A stretch of DNA of 64,000 nucleotides from Theropithecus gelada (taxonomy: Eukaryota; Chordata; Mammalia; Primates; Cercopithecidae). Shown here in pieces: positions 33,683 to 45,131 of this stretch. The stretch lies in NCBI RefSeq assembly GCF_003255815.1, contig NC_037689.1, positions 28,251,527-28,315,526 on the forward strand, written 5' to 3'. The notes below the pieces were generated by a model that saw only the letters and a program-made list of their open reading frames with translations, did no database searches and was not told the DNA's origin. The position numbers and the translations under genes are program-made. Numbering within the stretch: position 1 is the first letter of the stretch; the number at the start of each line of letters is the position of its first letter.

Positions 33683-33947
33683 TGTATCTCCCAGGAGAGA
33701 CACAGTGAGCATTTTTCTGTTGGGACATACCTTTCTTTCTCAGCTGACACAACCAGGCCAAGGCATAGGGTGTAGTCTGGGAGCCCGGGAAGGGACTGTC
33801 GGGCACTATGGATCCATGGATTGAAGCCATCTCCAGATGGAAAAATGAAGAGCACAGCTCAAGAGGGAGCAGGTCTCATTTCAAAGTAATAATGTTAACA
33901 ACAGAGTCTCCAATGGTTTAGAATTATCATTATTGTTATTATTATTA
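33683..33947. other. Unassigned sequence with ATT-rich end
   Basis: Nothing recognised except an ATT-rich tract at about 33928-33950 that probably belongs to the next Alu's tail. Confidence 0.4.
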
Positions 33948-34226
33948 CTGAGAAAGGGTCTTGCTCTGTCACCCAGGGTGGAATGCAATGATTTTAACTC
34001 ACTGCAGCCTCAACCTCCTGTGCTCAAGCAATCCTCTCACCTCAGCTTCTCAAGTAGCTGGGACTCCAGGCACACACCACCATAGGCGGCTAATTTTTGT
34101 GTTTTTTGTAGAAACAGAATTTTACTATGTTTCCCAGGCTAGTCTCCAACTTCTTGCTTCAAGTGATCATCTCGCCTCATCCTCCCAAAGCGCTGGGATT
34201 ACAGGTGTGAGCCATCATGCCCAGCC
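33948..34226 (-). mobile_element. Alu (AluJ-like)
   Basis: A minus-strand Alu from GAGAAAGGGTCTTGCTCTGT to GAGCCATCATGCCCAGCC, diverged, with an ATT-type remnant of the tail at its left. Confidence 0.9.
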
Positions 34227-34360
34227 TCAACTGGTTTATCCATTTTACATGAACCGTAGTATGTATTTATTATAGAAAATGAAAAAGTTTAGGTCATTCA
34301 TCTAGATTCAACCATCAAGAAATAATCATGGGAAAATTTAGGTAGGGATATAAATCAGTA

Positions 34361-34826
34361 GCTAGATGATAGATAGCTACATGGATGAATAGGTGATGGG
34401 TGGATAGATAGACAGCTAGAAAGGTAGATAGCTAAAAAGGTATGATAGATGCACACAAATGATACAGGATATACATGTGTGTAAATTAATGGATAGATGC
34501 ATAGATAGATCAGTCTATATGTCTTTTGATCTACAGATAGATATGATGATGATAGATAAATGGAGATGACAGATGATAGATAGGTATGATAGATAGATAT
34601 GATAGATGGAGATGACAGATATAATAGATACATGGATACAAAGATACATAGATAAATGGAGATGATAGCATGATAGAGAGATGGAGATGATTGATAGATA
34701 TGATAGATAAATAGATAGATATAACAGATAAATGGAGATAGATGATTGATAGATGATAGATAGATAGATAGACAGATAGATAGATAGAGGTAGAGATACA
34801 GATGTAGATATATAGATAAAGATGTG
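34361..34826. repeat. GATA-type degenerate array
   Basis: About 465 bp of GATA-based repeats mixed with GATG and GAGATGACAGAT units, purest at about 34755-34790. A 178-codon minus-strand frame is the repeat translated. Confidence 0.94.
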
Positions 34827-35224
34827 TCTTGTCTATTGGATATATTTTGTTGACTAATATATTGCAAGTGATTCTTCAAACCAACCTTCATTTATTCCTC
34901 CTTTAACACATCATTGTCACCACTCAGAACTTATGTGTCCTAAATTGGCTGCCTGTTCCAGTTAATCTAGACCCAATAGAATATGCATATATATTCAGCA
35001 GGAAATATGTAGATATATGCGTGTGTGTGTGTATATATATGTGTGTGTGTGTGTATCTTTTATGAGGACATATATCCTTATAAATAAAAATGTATATATA
35101 CACATAAAATACATAAGAACATGAATATATATACACATATTTTTATAAAAATGTTTTTTACCAAAAAGTAGTTCACATTGATCATGTTTTATTTTCATTT
35201 TATAAAGTGACATCCTTGACCCAT
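34827..35224. repeat. Unassigned DNA with TG/TA microsatellite
   Basis: A TG/TA alternating tract lies at about 35018-35055, with further TATATA runs to about 35135. The short block at 34920-34983 resembles 30632-30690. Confidence 0.55.
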
Positions 35225-35395
35225 ATTATTTTTTCATTTAATGACAGATCATGATCATTTTTCCATCCCAATAAATATTTGTGCATCATTTTGTGGACCC
35301 CGTGGCATTCCATTGTGTGGCTATGCTTTTATTATTTAATCATCCATTCTCTGGATACTTCTTAGTTTTGCTAAATGGCCTTAATCTAATAAAAC
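35225..35395 (-). mobile_element. Old L1 3'-end fragment
   Basis: TGGCATTCCATTGTGTGGCT, then TTATTTAATCATCCATTCTC corresponds in reverse to the L1 'ggatgg..ataccatggaata' region. Weak, short match. Confidence 0.45.
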
Positions 35396-36686
35396 TGTGC
35401 ACCTGATCTCACTCCCAAAATGCTGTCAAGTAACAGGTAAAGATTTTCTCCCTGATAGAGAAAGAGATGCGTAGAAGAAATGCAACATTCAGTAGTTAGA
35501 CTAAGCTCAGACACTGTAAAGTCATGGCTAACGATACATGCCTGTATATTGCCTTACTCATCGAATGTATTCAATTAATGCCTTAATCAGTGAAACTATG
35601 TAATTGCAGATAACTAGACTTTTTTAAAAAGGCTAAACAAGCAAACATTTGTAAGAGGCTGAATAAATAGCTCTCTTACACAACATGAGTTATGCATCAG
35701 TTGAGGTAGACAGAGGACTCATGACGAAGGAGTTCAAAATGTTGGTATTATCGCTGGTGAGTTGAATACTGGAGGCCAGATTAGGTATGTAGCAGCCCTG
35801 GGGTTCCCTGGATAGAGATCCAGAGGTGGGCAGGCTTACCCTCAGAACTGCAAGAAGCACAGAGCCACCCACTGCCCTATCTTTCATGGCTAACAGCAGA
35901 TCTCAAGTGTGGTGTGGGACAAGACAGGCTGAGCTGCCCAAGGCAGGGAACCCAGGTGAGAGGTCAGGGGGCAGGGACCAGGGAAATATCTTCTTCCAAC
36001 AGAAACCCAAGGCATGTCTGAGAAGGGCTCCCACGAGACTAGATCATATTCTTGATTCTATCTAATATCTATTAATCACCAAAATAAAGGACAGGCTTAG
36101 AGGTTCTTCCAAAACAATAAATACATACTTGTGAGCCTAAACAAATATGTTAGCTAAAAACAAAAACAAAAACAAAAACAAAAAACGGTCTCCAATTCAC
36201 TTCCATAGCCGTCTTCACCATTTTTGAGAAGATGCCGATTATTTCAGGGGGAAGCATTATATATAAGCTGGTGGAATGGTTCATGGCTGAACTTACCCAG
36301 AATGGTAAATTATCATCATACTTGTGAAGATACTGTGTCAGCAGAATTCATATTTGTGCTTATTATTTACTTAAATAAGCTGATAAAAAGTGAAATGAAC
36401 TGCTTGAAGAAAAAATATTCATGGTAGACAGCAGCGTGCAGAGGTTGGAACTGACTGCTACAATGAATGGCTTGGTGGACCCTGATAGTAAATGCAATTA
36501 CTATCCAACTCTCTAATTAGACACTCTGAAAATAATAAATATGCCTGTCGAGAGGAAAGTCCAGAAGTAGATAAACTGAGATGTGAACCATGTGCTGATG
36601 GGATTACACATGATCTTTGCTCCCTTCTTTACCAAGTCTCTGAATTTCTGAAATTTGCTTTTCCTTTAAATATATTTCTCTCTCTC

Positions 36687-36702
<16 letters not shown>
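35396..36702. other. Unassigned sequence with an AAAAAC tract
   Basis: No gene or dispersed repeat recognised. An AAAAAC hexanucleotide run lies at about 36158-36186 and TC/TA runs at about 36677-36702, next to the Alu tail. Confidence 0.45.
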
Positions 36703-36720
<18 letters not shown>

Positions 36721-37136
36721 TGAGACAAGGTCTTGCTCTGTTGCCCAGGCTGGAGTGCAGTGGTGTAATCACAGCTCACTGCAACCTCAGACTCCTGGGT
36801 TCAAGTGACCACTGTGCCTCAGTCTTCTGAATAACTGAGACTAGAAGAAGACACTACCATGCCTAGCTGTTTTTAAAAAATGTTTGCAGAGCTGGAGTGT
36901 TGCTATGTTGCCCAGGCTGGTCTTGAATTTCTGGTCTCAAGTGATCCTCCCACTTCAGCCTCCCGAGTAGCTGGGACCACAGGCGCAAACCACCATGCCC
37001 AGCTAATTTTTAAATTTTTGTAGAGACAGCATCTTGTCATGTTGCCCAAGTGTGTCTTGAACCCTGGACTCAAGTAATCCTTCTACCTTGGCCTCCCAAA
37101 GTACTGGGACCATGGGCATGAGCCAATGTGCCTGAC
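36703..37136 (-). mobile_element. Trimeric Alu
   Basis: A poly-T at 36703-36720 is followed by 416 bp of Alu sequence, about 130 bp more than a normal dimer. The block from GCCTAGCTG at 36861 (TTGCCCAGGCTGGTCTTGAA, CTCAAGTGATCCTCC) is repeated from 36997 (GCCCAGCTAA, TTGCCCAAGTGTGTCTTGAA, CTCAAGTAATCC). An arm-length unit of about 136 bp is therefore tandemly duplicated. Confidence 0.88.
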
Positions 37137-37867
37137 CAGAATGTACTAAGTCTTACAATCAGAGGAAGTTTATGTTACTTCCAGAAGAGGAGTGACTGAT
37201 TCATCCTCATCTTCGGTAGGAGAGAATGTTAGTATTGTGTTATCGGCTCATTTTTAACCATTTTTAGGACTCCCATCTTGGCTTTAGTATGTTTCCACCT
37301 TTGATGGCTAGCATCTGGGGCACTTTTCCAGAATGATACCCTTAGGTTGCTGGAGCGATTGCCCCTTTATGCACAGTGAGCTGTAAGTGTCTGGGATTTT
37401 GCATCTCCCTTCCCTTCACCAGTGGCTGACAGCTATGGGGCATCAAAGCTTGCTGCCCTGGGTTGGAACAATACTGAGTGTATTGAAAGGATGAGGCTCC
37501 TCACTGCTGTCAGTACCCAATACCTGGCCTCACATATATTCTTGGTTTCTTTTCCTTCTGTCCTCCTTCCTGCACTTCCTACCAGACTCCCCCTGGAAGC
37601 ATTTTGTGTGAACACCTGTGGTCCCTGCCTCCTTGTGCTCACAGCCTACATAATCCCCTCCCCTTGAGGAAGGACAAGACCTGTGACTTGTTTCTGGCCA
37701 ACAGAACATGGCCACGGCAAAGAACTTTTGCAGATGTCAGTAAGGTTCCAAATTTTTTTACTTTGAGTTCTCTAAAAGGGGGATCATCTTCGGTGGGCTT
37801 GACTTGATTAGGTGACGAGCAGTAAAATGCAGATATGGTCTTCCCTGAGGTCAAAGATTTTCTTTCT
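37137..37867. other. Unassigned sequence
   Basis: No confident family. CCTGTGACTTGTTTCTGGCC near 37680 and nearby sequence suggest an old LTR but are not diagnostic. Frames here reach 81 codons at most. Confidence 0.35.
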
Positions 37868-38850
37868 AATTAATTTACATTCTCACCAACAGCATAAAGT
37901 CATTCCCTTTTCTCAGCTTCCTCACCAACATCTATTGTTTTTTGACTTTTTAGTAATAGCCATTCTGACTGATGTGAGATGGTATCTCATTGTGGTTTTA
38001 ATTTGCATTTCTCTGATATGATTAGTGATGTTGAGCATTTTTTTTACATGTTTATTGTCCATTTGTATGCCTTCTTTTGATAAATGTCTTTTCATTTCTT
38101 TTGCCTACTTTTTAATTTTTTTTTTCTTGTTGAGTTATTTGAGTTTCTTGTAGATTCTGGATGTTAGCACTGGGTCAGATATATAGTTTTGCAAATACTT
38201 TCTCCCGCCTTGTAGGCTGTGTGGCTACTCTGTTGATTGTATGGAAAACAATATGGAGATTTCTCAAAGAACTAAAATTAAAACTACCTTTCGATCCAAC
38301 AATCTTGCTACAGGGTATATACCCAAAGGAATAAAAATAATTGCATCAAAAAGATGCTTGCACTCGTATCTTCATTGCGCACTATTCACAATAGCAAAGA
38401 TATGGAATCAACTTAAGTGTCCATCAACAGAGGACTGAATAAAGAAAATCTGGTATACATATTCCATGGAATATTTACTACTTAGGCATCAAGAAGAATG
38501 AAATTATGTATTTTGCAGCAAGATAGGTGGAACTGGGGGCCATTATCTTTAGTGAAACAATTCAGAAACAGAAAGTCGAATATTGCACAAAGTCACTTAT
38601 AAGTGGGAGCTAAATAATATGTGCACTTGGACATAGACAGTGGAATAACAGACACTGGAGACTAGGAAGGTGGAAGGGTGGGAGGAGAGTGAGGGATGAG
38701 AAATTACTTAAAGGGTACAATGTACACTATTCAAGCAATGGCTACACTAAAAGCCCAGACTTCTCCATGGAATTTATCCATGTAAAAAAACTGCACTTGG
38801 ACCCTGTAAACCCATAAAAACTTTAAAAATCAAAAAAATGCCTTAAAAAA
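37868..38850 (+). mobile_element. 5'-inverted (twin-primed) L1 insertion
   Basis: The left part, 37868 to about 38236, is L1 ORF2 sequence in reverse orientation (GAGATGGTATCTCATTGTGG, then TTCTTGTAGATTCTGGATGT). From about 38237 the next L1 segment reads forward (GAAAACAATATGGAGATTTC, TATACCCAAAGGAATAAAAA, ACAATAGCAAAGATATGG) through a 3'UTR to an A-rich tail. Flanks CAAAGATTTTCTTTCT (37852-37867) and CAAAGACTTTCTCCCT (38851-38866) agree at 13 of 16 positions, all differences transitions. Noncoding. Confidence 0.88.
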
Positions 38851-38869
38851 CAAAGACTTTCTCCCTATT

Positions 38870-39645
38870 TCTGGACTAGAAGAGACAAACTCCCATGCTG
38901 TGAGGGGGCTTATGAAGACAGCTACAGGGCAAAGAACAAACCGTAGGTGGTTTCTTGGAGCTGAGAGCAACCGCTAGCTGACAGCCAAAAGGGAGATTTC
39001 TGTGCTACAGCTGCAAGGAGATGAATTCTGCCAACAACTCGCAGAAGCACGAGAGGAGATCTTCCCCCAGAGAGGCCTATGTGGAGACCTCGACCCTGGC
39101 TGACACCCGGATTGGAGCATGTGAGACCTTGAAGCGGGGAAACCAGCTCTCTTGTTTGCTGAGGCTGCCATGACAAACTACCACAGACTAGGTGACTTAA
39201 ACAACAGAAATTTATTCTCTCATGCTCTGGAGGCTGGAAGTCCAAGACCAAGGTGTGGGCAGGGCTGGTTCCTCCTGAGTCCTCTCTCCTTGGCTTGTAG
39301 ACGCCATCTTCTCCCTGTGTCCTCACATGGTCGTTCCTCTGTGCAAGTCTGTGTCCCAAACTCCTCTTCTTATGTGGACACCAGATTGGATTAGGTCCCA
39401 CCTTACAAACTCATTTGAACCTAATTGCCTCTTTAAGGTCCAAAGCCCCATCTCCAAATACAGCCACATTGTGGGGTAGGGCTTCAACATATGAATTTTG
39501 GGGAAACACAGTTCAGTCCATAGCAACAGCTAAGCTATGCCTGGGGATTTGTGATCCACAGAAACTGTGAGATAGCAAATGTATGTTGTTTTAAGTTGCT
39601 AATTTGTAGTAACTTGTTATGCAGTAATTGAAAATCAATCAAACC
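38870..39645 (+). mobile_element. MLT1-type MaLR LTR, interrupted
   Basis: Plus-strand MLT1 blocks before the break: CCCATGCTGTGAGGGGGCTT, GAGCAACCGCTAGCTGACAG, TGAGACCTTGAAGCGGGGAA. Blocks after it: GTGATCCACAGAAACTGTGA and TGTTGTTTTAAGTTGCTAAT. The element is split by the 39149-39526 LTR. Confidence 0.72.
39149..39526 (-). mobile_element. MaLR LTR nested inside the MLT1
   Basis: Minus-strand LTR: GAGGCTGCCATGACAAACTA, ACTTAAACAACAGAAATTTA, TCTCCAAATACAGCCACATT, CTTCAACATATGAATTTTGG and CAGTTCAGTCCATAGCA. CAGCT flanks it at 39144-39148 and 39527-39531, a perfect 5-bp duplication. A 159-codon minus-strand frame at 38922-39401 crosses both LTRs and is not a gene. Confidence 0.82.
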
Positions 39646-39805
39646 TGCTTCAAATGAGGTGAAGGCGTTAAGATTAGTGGATATCCCTGTCAATCATTTC
39701 TGCCCCAGAGGAGGTTACAAAAGAACCTAGAACATCTCACTCCCCTGTCCCATTGATCTCTATGTCCACCTATCCAAAAGTCCAGATTTTCTGGGAGAAA
39801 GAAAT
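39645..39805. repeat. Direct repeat copy A (possibly MaLR internal sequence)
   Basis: GAGGTGAAGGCGTTAAGATT, TCATTTCTGCCCCAGAGGAG, CCTAGAACATCTCACTCCCC recurs with changes at 41236-41410. It directly follows the 3' end of the MLT1 LTR, so it may be that element's internal region. Confidence 0.6.
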
Positions 39806-39889
39806 ATGCTTAGCAAATCACTGGTGCATGAGTTGGCTAGTGTATTAAGTGCATGCCCAATCCACGGTCAATAATTTTCTCAATTAATA

Positions 39890-40755
39890 TTCTTTAAGAT
39901 GAATTTTGAAGTGGATGTTTCACAACATAGTAGGCTTCAAATAAGTCACATTAATAAACTGGCACAGCCACTGTGGATGACAGTACAGAAGTTCCTCAAA
40001 AAGTTAAAAATAGAACTAGCTGATGATCCAGCAATCCCACCTTTGCATATATATCACAGGGAAACAAGATCAGCTTCTCAAAGAGATATCTGCACCCCCA
40101 TGTTTATTGCCGCACTACTCACAATAGCCAAAATATGGAACCAACCTAAGCGTCCACCAATGGATGAATAGATAAAGAAAATGTTTATATATACATATAA
40201 ACATTTATTCATATGTGTGTGTGTGTGTGTGTATACAGAAACAGTATTTGGCCATAAATCAGAAGTAATTCCTGCCATTTGGGACAACATGAATGAACCT
40301 GGAGGGCATTATGTTAAGCAAATTAAGCCAGACAGAGAAAGACAAATACCATATGATCTCACTTAGATGTGGAATCTAAAGAAGTTGAATTCACAGAAGT
40401 AGAAAGTAGAAAGGTGGTTATGAGGGGCTGGGGAGTGGGAGACACTGGAGAGACATTGGTCAAAGGGTACAAAGTTTCAGTTATAAATAAGTTCTGGGGA
40501 TGTAATCTACAGTATGGTGACTATAGTTACCAATACAGTATTGTTTACTCAAAATTTTTTAAGAGAGTAGATCTCAAATACTCACACTATCCCCAAATAG
40601 TAATAATAATAATAACTATGTACAGTGATAGATAAGTTATTTACCTAGTGCATAGCAAAAATTTCATAACGTGCTCATTTATCAAAACCTCACATGGTAC
40701 ACAGTAAGTATATTCTATTTTTACTTGCCAATTATATCTCAATAAAGGTGGGGGA
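39890..40755 (+). mobile_element. L1M 3' end
   Basis: An ORF2-end and 3'UTR in forward orientation: AAACTGGCACAGCCACTGTG, ACTCACAATAGCCAAAATAT, GAACCTGGAGGGCATTATGT, then GTATGGTGACTATAGTTACC and ATTATATCTCAATAAAGG. A TG run at about 40214-40233 interrupts it. No intact frame. Confidence 0.88.
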
Positions 40756-41235
40756 ATAAAAGAACTCATATTTCTATTCTATGACCCTGTATTATCTGAT
40801 TCCCTCAGTGTCTGCTTCCGGAATCCAACCTAAGAGACCTTCCCTTGCCCATCAGAAGAAAAACATGCTACGGAAAATGGCACAAGAATGAACTGTTTAG
40901 GTATAGCTTTGTGTCACATTTTGAGGTACATTATTATTTCATGATACCCTGGGTCAAATTCCTTTTCATTAGTTTAAATTTACAATCTTTATTTAATTTT
41001 ATTTTTGAAAGAAAAGACGCAAATAATCCATATAACCTTTAACTACAGTCCTCAGGTAAGTGACAGCAACAACTGAGAGATTTTCTTCAGGCTGATAAAT
41101 TTAACACGATTTAATGAAAAAAAATGAAGAAAAACATAAGTTAGGCTTGCAAAGTTTCCGTGAGAAATCCTCCTTTAGAAATTATGCCAGCTTTTCATGG
41201 AAAGCAATTGCAACACAGCAGAAAGCAATCTGCTC
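40756..41235. other. Unassigned sequence
   Basis: Nothing recognised. Confidence 0.4.
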
Positions 41236-41410
41236 ATGGAACCCACCCCAAGTGAGGTGAAGGTGTTATGATTGATAGACGTCCCTGCCAACCATTTCTG
41301 TCCTAAAAGAGGTTAAAGGAGAGCCCAGAACATCCCTCTTACCTTTGCAATTGACTTCACTCATCTACTTCTCCAAAGGTTTAGATTTGCCCAGAAAACA
41401 ATGAAAAGGA
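41236..41410. repeat. Direct repeat copy B
   Basis: GTGAGGTGAAGGTGTTATGA, CAACCATTTCTGTCCTAAAA and GAGCCCAGAACATCCCTCTT correspond to 39645-39805 at roughly 75% identity by eye. No LTR adjoins this copy. Confidence 0.6.
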
Positions 41411-42096
41411 AGAAGTCTCACCAAAGCTAAGGGCTGAAAACCATGCTGGTAATCCCCAAATGTTGTGGTTCTAAAAGAACAGAGGGCAGTGGAAAACTAC
41501 AAAACATTTCAGATATAAAGTATCTAAAATATACTTACTATAAGACATAAGAGCCCATTATGAGAAGAAATAACTTTATGTGTTATAAGACATAACAGAA
41601 GATGTAACAAATGGACAGATGCATCGTGTTCACTAAAGGGAAGATTCAATATCTTTACGATGTTTGTCATCCTTAAATTAAACTCTATATTCCATGGAAA
41701 TCACCTATCAAATCACAATACAGCATATCCTTAAACTGGACAAGTTGATTCTTATTTCATATGGAATGTAAGTGGCCAAGAATTGCTGATAATATATTGA
41801 AGAATACTAATAAAGATGTGGAAATGTCCTAGTAAATAGCAAGACGTTAGAAAGATTGGTGGAACACTGGATAGACAAATTGACTACACTTAGCAGAATA
41901 AGGAGACAGGAAACAGAGGAATATATAAAAAGACATTGACAATATGGCAGAAATTTGTTGTACAGCAGTGGGAAAGGAACAGGCTAGTCAACAAGTAATT
42001 GTGTGTAGAAACAGGGTGGAGAGGGTGGCAGATCCTTTAATCGCACTACCAAAAAAAAAAAAATTAAAAATCTGGTGAATTACAAATCTATATTTG

Positions 42097-42410
42097 GGCT
42101 GGGTGTGGTGGCTCACGCCTGTGATCCCAGCACTTTGGGAGGCCAAGGCGGGCAGACTACTTGAGGTCAGCAGTTCAAAACTAGCCTGGCAACATGATGA
42201 AACCCCGTTTCTACTAGAAATACAAAAAATAGCCAGAGGTGGTGGCGCACCTGTAATCCCACCTACTAAGGAGGCTGAGGCACGAGAATCACTTGAACCC
42301 GGGAGGCAGAGGTTACAGTGAGCCAAGATTACACCACTGAACTCCAGCCTGGGCCACAGAGTGAGACTGTCTCAAAAAACAAACAAACAAACAAACAAAC
42401 AAACAAAAAA
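42097..42410 (+). mobile_element. Alu with AAAC tail
   Basis: A full-length Alu: GGCTGGGTGTGGTGGCTCAC through GAGGCTGAGGCACGAGAATC to GAGTGAGACTGTCTC and an (AAAC)n tail. Confidence 0.93.
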
Positions 42411-43186
42411 ACTAAATGTAAAAAGAAAATGCCCAAACAACTATAAGAAAGTATATTAAAATATTTTTATGATCTTGGACTGGGGAAAGTTTCCTGAAGA
42501 CAGTAAATGCATAAATTTTAAAGGAAAATATTGGGGTACCAAATTGGATGAAAGTCAAAAGTTTCTGTATAAGAGAAGACATTGGAAACCACACTAAAAG
42601 ATAAGCCATAGACGAACAGATGTTTAAAAGGAATCAAACCCTAAATGGATTATTTCCTTCTCCAGCAAAGAAGTCCTACAAATCAATAAGGAAATAGAAG
42701 ACTTAGAACAAAGTGATCAAGTAATATAAGAAGGTGATTCAGAGTAAAGGAGATTGAAGAACTAAAAATATGAAAATTTGTTCAAACCCTAAAAATTAAG
42801 AAGATATGCCTTTAAACAACATTTGATACCATTAGAATAGTTAAAAGAATTACAAGACAGGGTAGTACCAAGTATTTTCAAGACGGTGGAAAATGAAATT
42901 TTTCACACTCTTTTGATAATTCTGTAAATCTGTTAAACTATTTTGGAAATACGTAGTCAAGTTGCAAATGTACCTCATTGTGATATGACAAACTAGTAAT
43001 TTCATACACACAAACACATACATTCCTAGGAAAAAAGCTCATAAACAACCAAGGATACACAAAGTATTGTTTGCAGTTAAAACGAAACCACAATAACCTT
43101 AATGTCAGGGCATATGTACAACAGTGAAAAATAAATGAACAGATGTACATATGTGAACCTGGATCCACCTCAAAAAGCATACATGA

Positions 43187-43431
43187 CAGCCTGGGCAACA
43201 CAGTGAGACCTCCGTCTCTCTAAAACCAAACAAAAAACAATTTAAAAAAATAGCCCGGCATGGTGGCACATGCCTGTATTCCCAGTTACTCAGGAGGCAG
43301 AGGTTGGAGGATTGTTTGAGCCCAGGAGGTTGAGATTGCAATAAACTATGACCGTGTCACTGCACTCCATCCTGGGTGACAGAGAGAGACTCTGTCAAAA
43401 AAAAAAAAAAATTGAGAAGAAAAAAAACAAG
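43187..43431 (+). mobile_element. 5'-truncated Alu (AluJ-like)
   Basis: Starts within the left arm at AGCCTGGGCAACACAGTGAG and runs through the right arm to a 15-A tail. Confidence 0.88.
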
Positions 43432-43530
43432 TGGCATAAATATATAGTTTGATATTATTTATGCATTTTTGTTAGAAAGCTATATTACAGATTGTTTTTA
43501 GAGATGTATGCATATTACATAAAAATGTGA

Positions 43531-43635
43531 TTGGCTCAGGAGACTAATGCGAGAGGAGAGAGGATCACTTGAGCCCAGGAGTTTGAGTCCATCTTAGGCA
43601 ACATAACAAAACCCCACTAAAAAAAAAAAAAAAAG
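43531..43635 (+). mobile_element. Alu left-arm fragment
   Basis: GGCTCAGGAGACTAATGCG, AGGATCACTTGAGCCCAGGA and an A-run. There is no right arm and the first part of the left arm is missing. Confidence 0.75.
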
Positions 43636-43970
43636 CCTGATTGATTTGGAAAGATAGATTCTCCACTACTTGAGGACAGTAGGTATTTCTAGGGAGGATG
43701 AAAAAGTAAAATGTAAGTATGGCTTCAACTGTACATGTTATATTTTATTTCTGGGGAAAATTGGAACTTCGGTAAATATGGCAAAAATGCTAGTATTTGT
43801 TAAACACGAGTGTTGGATTTATGAATGTTCCCTATATTATTCAAAAAGTTTTTTTTTTAATTTAAGAAGCTCAGTTGATTGGGTTCAGCAAAATATGTCG
43901 ATGGCAGATTTAATTCAAAATTGGAAAGAAATCTGTTACTGTTTTATTCCAAGATTAGCCTTATTTTGTC

Positions 43971-45131
43971 TTGCATTTTAATCTTTTTCCCTTACATTTT
44001 ATTTCTGTTAAACTACACTGCCTAAAATATAACAATTCCAAATAAAAGCAACCTCATGTATAATGTAATTTAATGTGCAATAATGTCAAAAGTCATACCC
44101 CATGGCAGAGACGGAAAAAAGCACAATTTCAGAATTTCTTACAAAAAGACATTGCTTGAGTTACAATATCTCAAACAATAAAGTGAATAAATTCAAACCT
44201 TGAAAGGTCAAGGAATAATAAAACCATCTCATTATGCATTTACTAAAATGAGCAAACTTATACTTCATAAAACTTATGAATTGCTGCTGTTTGCAAATGT
44301 ATGCTGTACAGTTTTCAGTTCTCTTTTCTATTCTTCATGACATTTTCATGATATTTGAAAAGAAAAATATGAAAACGTGAATTAGAAACCACTCATTCTC
44401 TTAAAAAAAAAAAAAAAAGGAAGGAGGAAAGGGTGGAGGGAACAACGGAAGTAGGAAAATCCTGCTAGAATATGTTCGTTGCAAGGTCAGGTGAAATTTG
44501 TGATGTCAGGACTTATCTTAAATGAGCTCCATTTGATCTCCCACTTTTTATATTTTAATAATTTGTGCATTAAGCAGTGTTCTAAATTAAAGTAAGAACT
44601 GCTCTGGTATGCAGGATCGTTTAACCAGATGGTTTTTGGATCTCACTCGGTTGAATCTTGGAGAAACATTTGTAAGAGTGAGGGTTCCCACCCCCCATCC
44701 ACCATGAGTTGCAGAAAAACTGCAGCTTATCAATATGGGCTGAAGGAGTTAGAGGATCTTTTCACAAGTCTATTCTAATCAACCCAATTCTGTAGTCTGG
44801 CAGCATGGAGCACTCTTAATACCAGGTACTTGAAAGAAAAAGAAGGAGTTCTTTTTAAATAAACAAACTGGCAATGGAAAAAGAGGCAACTGCTAACTGC
44901 CCTTCTCCCTAATTTTCATCGCATGCCCATGGTCTGTAAACGCTTCCTCTTGGGTTGATCTTGGTTGGTCCCCAATGACATGGCCATGGATGGTGATAGA
45001 ACTGGCACAGGTGTGTTTCCTCCCCAAGGATGCCACCAGGGGAGGGCTGAGAGAATGGAACTGATTCTCAGAATATCATCCCTACAGGATGGATGGGGAA
45101 TTCCCAAGGTTATGATAAAGTGGAGGCATAT
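43971..45131. other. Unassigned sequence
   Basis: No clear family. An A-run at about 44402-44418 occurs. No gene evidence. Confidence 0.4.

Larger units (their letters stand above)
41640..43970 (+). mobile_element. Ancient L1 (L1M/HAL1-like) carrying three Alus
   Basis: A-rich ORF2-like and 3'UTR-like sequence on the plus strand: CTTAAACTGGACAAGTTGAT, CCAGCAAAGAAGTCCTACAA, AATAACCTTAATGTCAGGGC, then a 3'UTR-like block after the last Alu. Alu sequences at 42097-42410, 43187-43431 and 43531-43635 interrupt it. Very diverged; boundaries approximate. Confidence 0.55.

Noticed and set aside
34355..34891. 178-codon minus-strand frame rich in Tyr, Leu and Ser
   Set aside because: Translation of a GATA microsatellite array.
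38922..39401. 159-codon minus-strand frame
   Set aside because: It runs across an MLT1 LTR and a second LTR nested in it; neither codes for protein.
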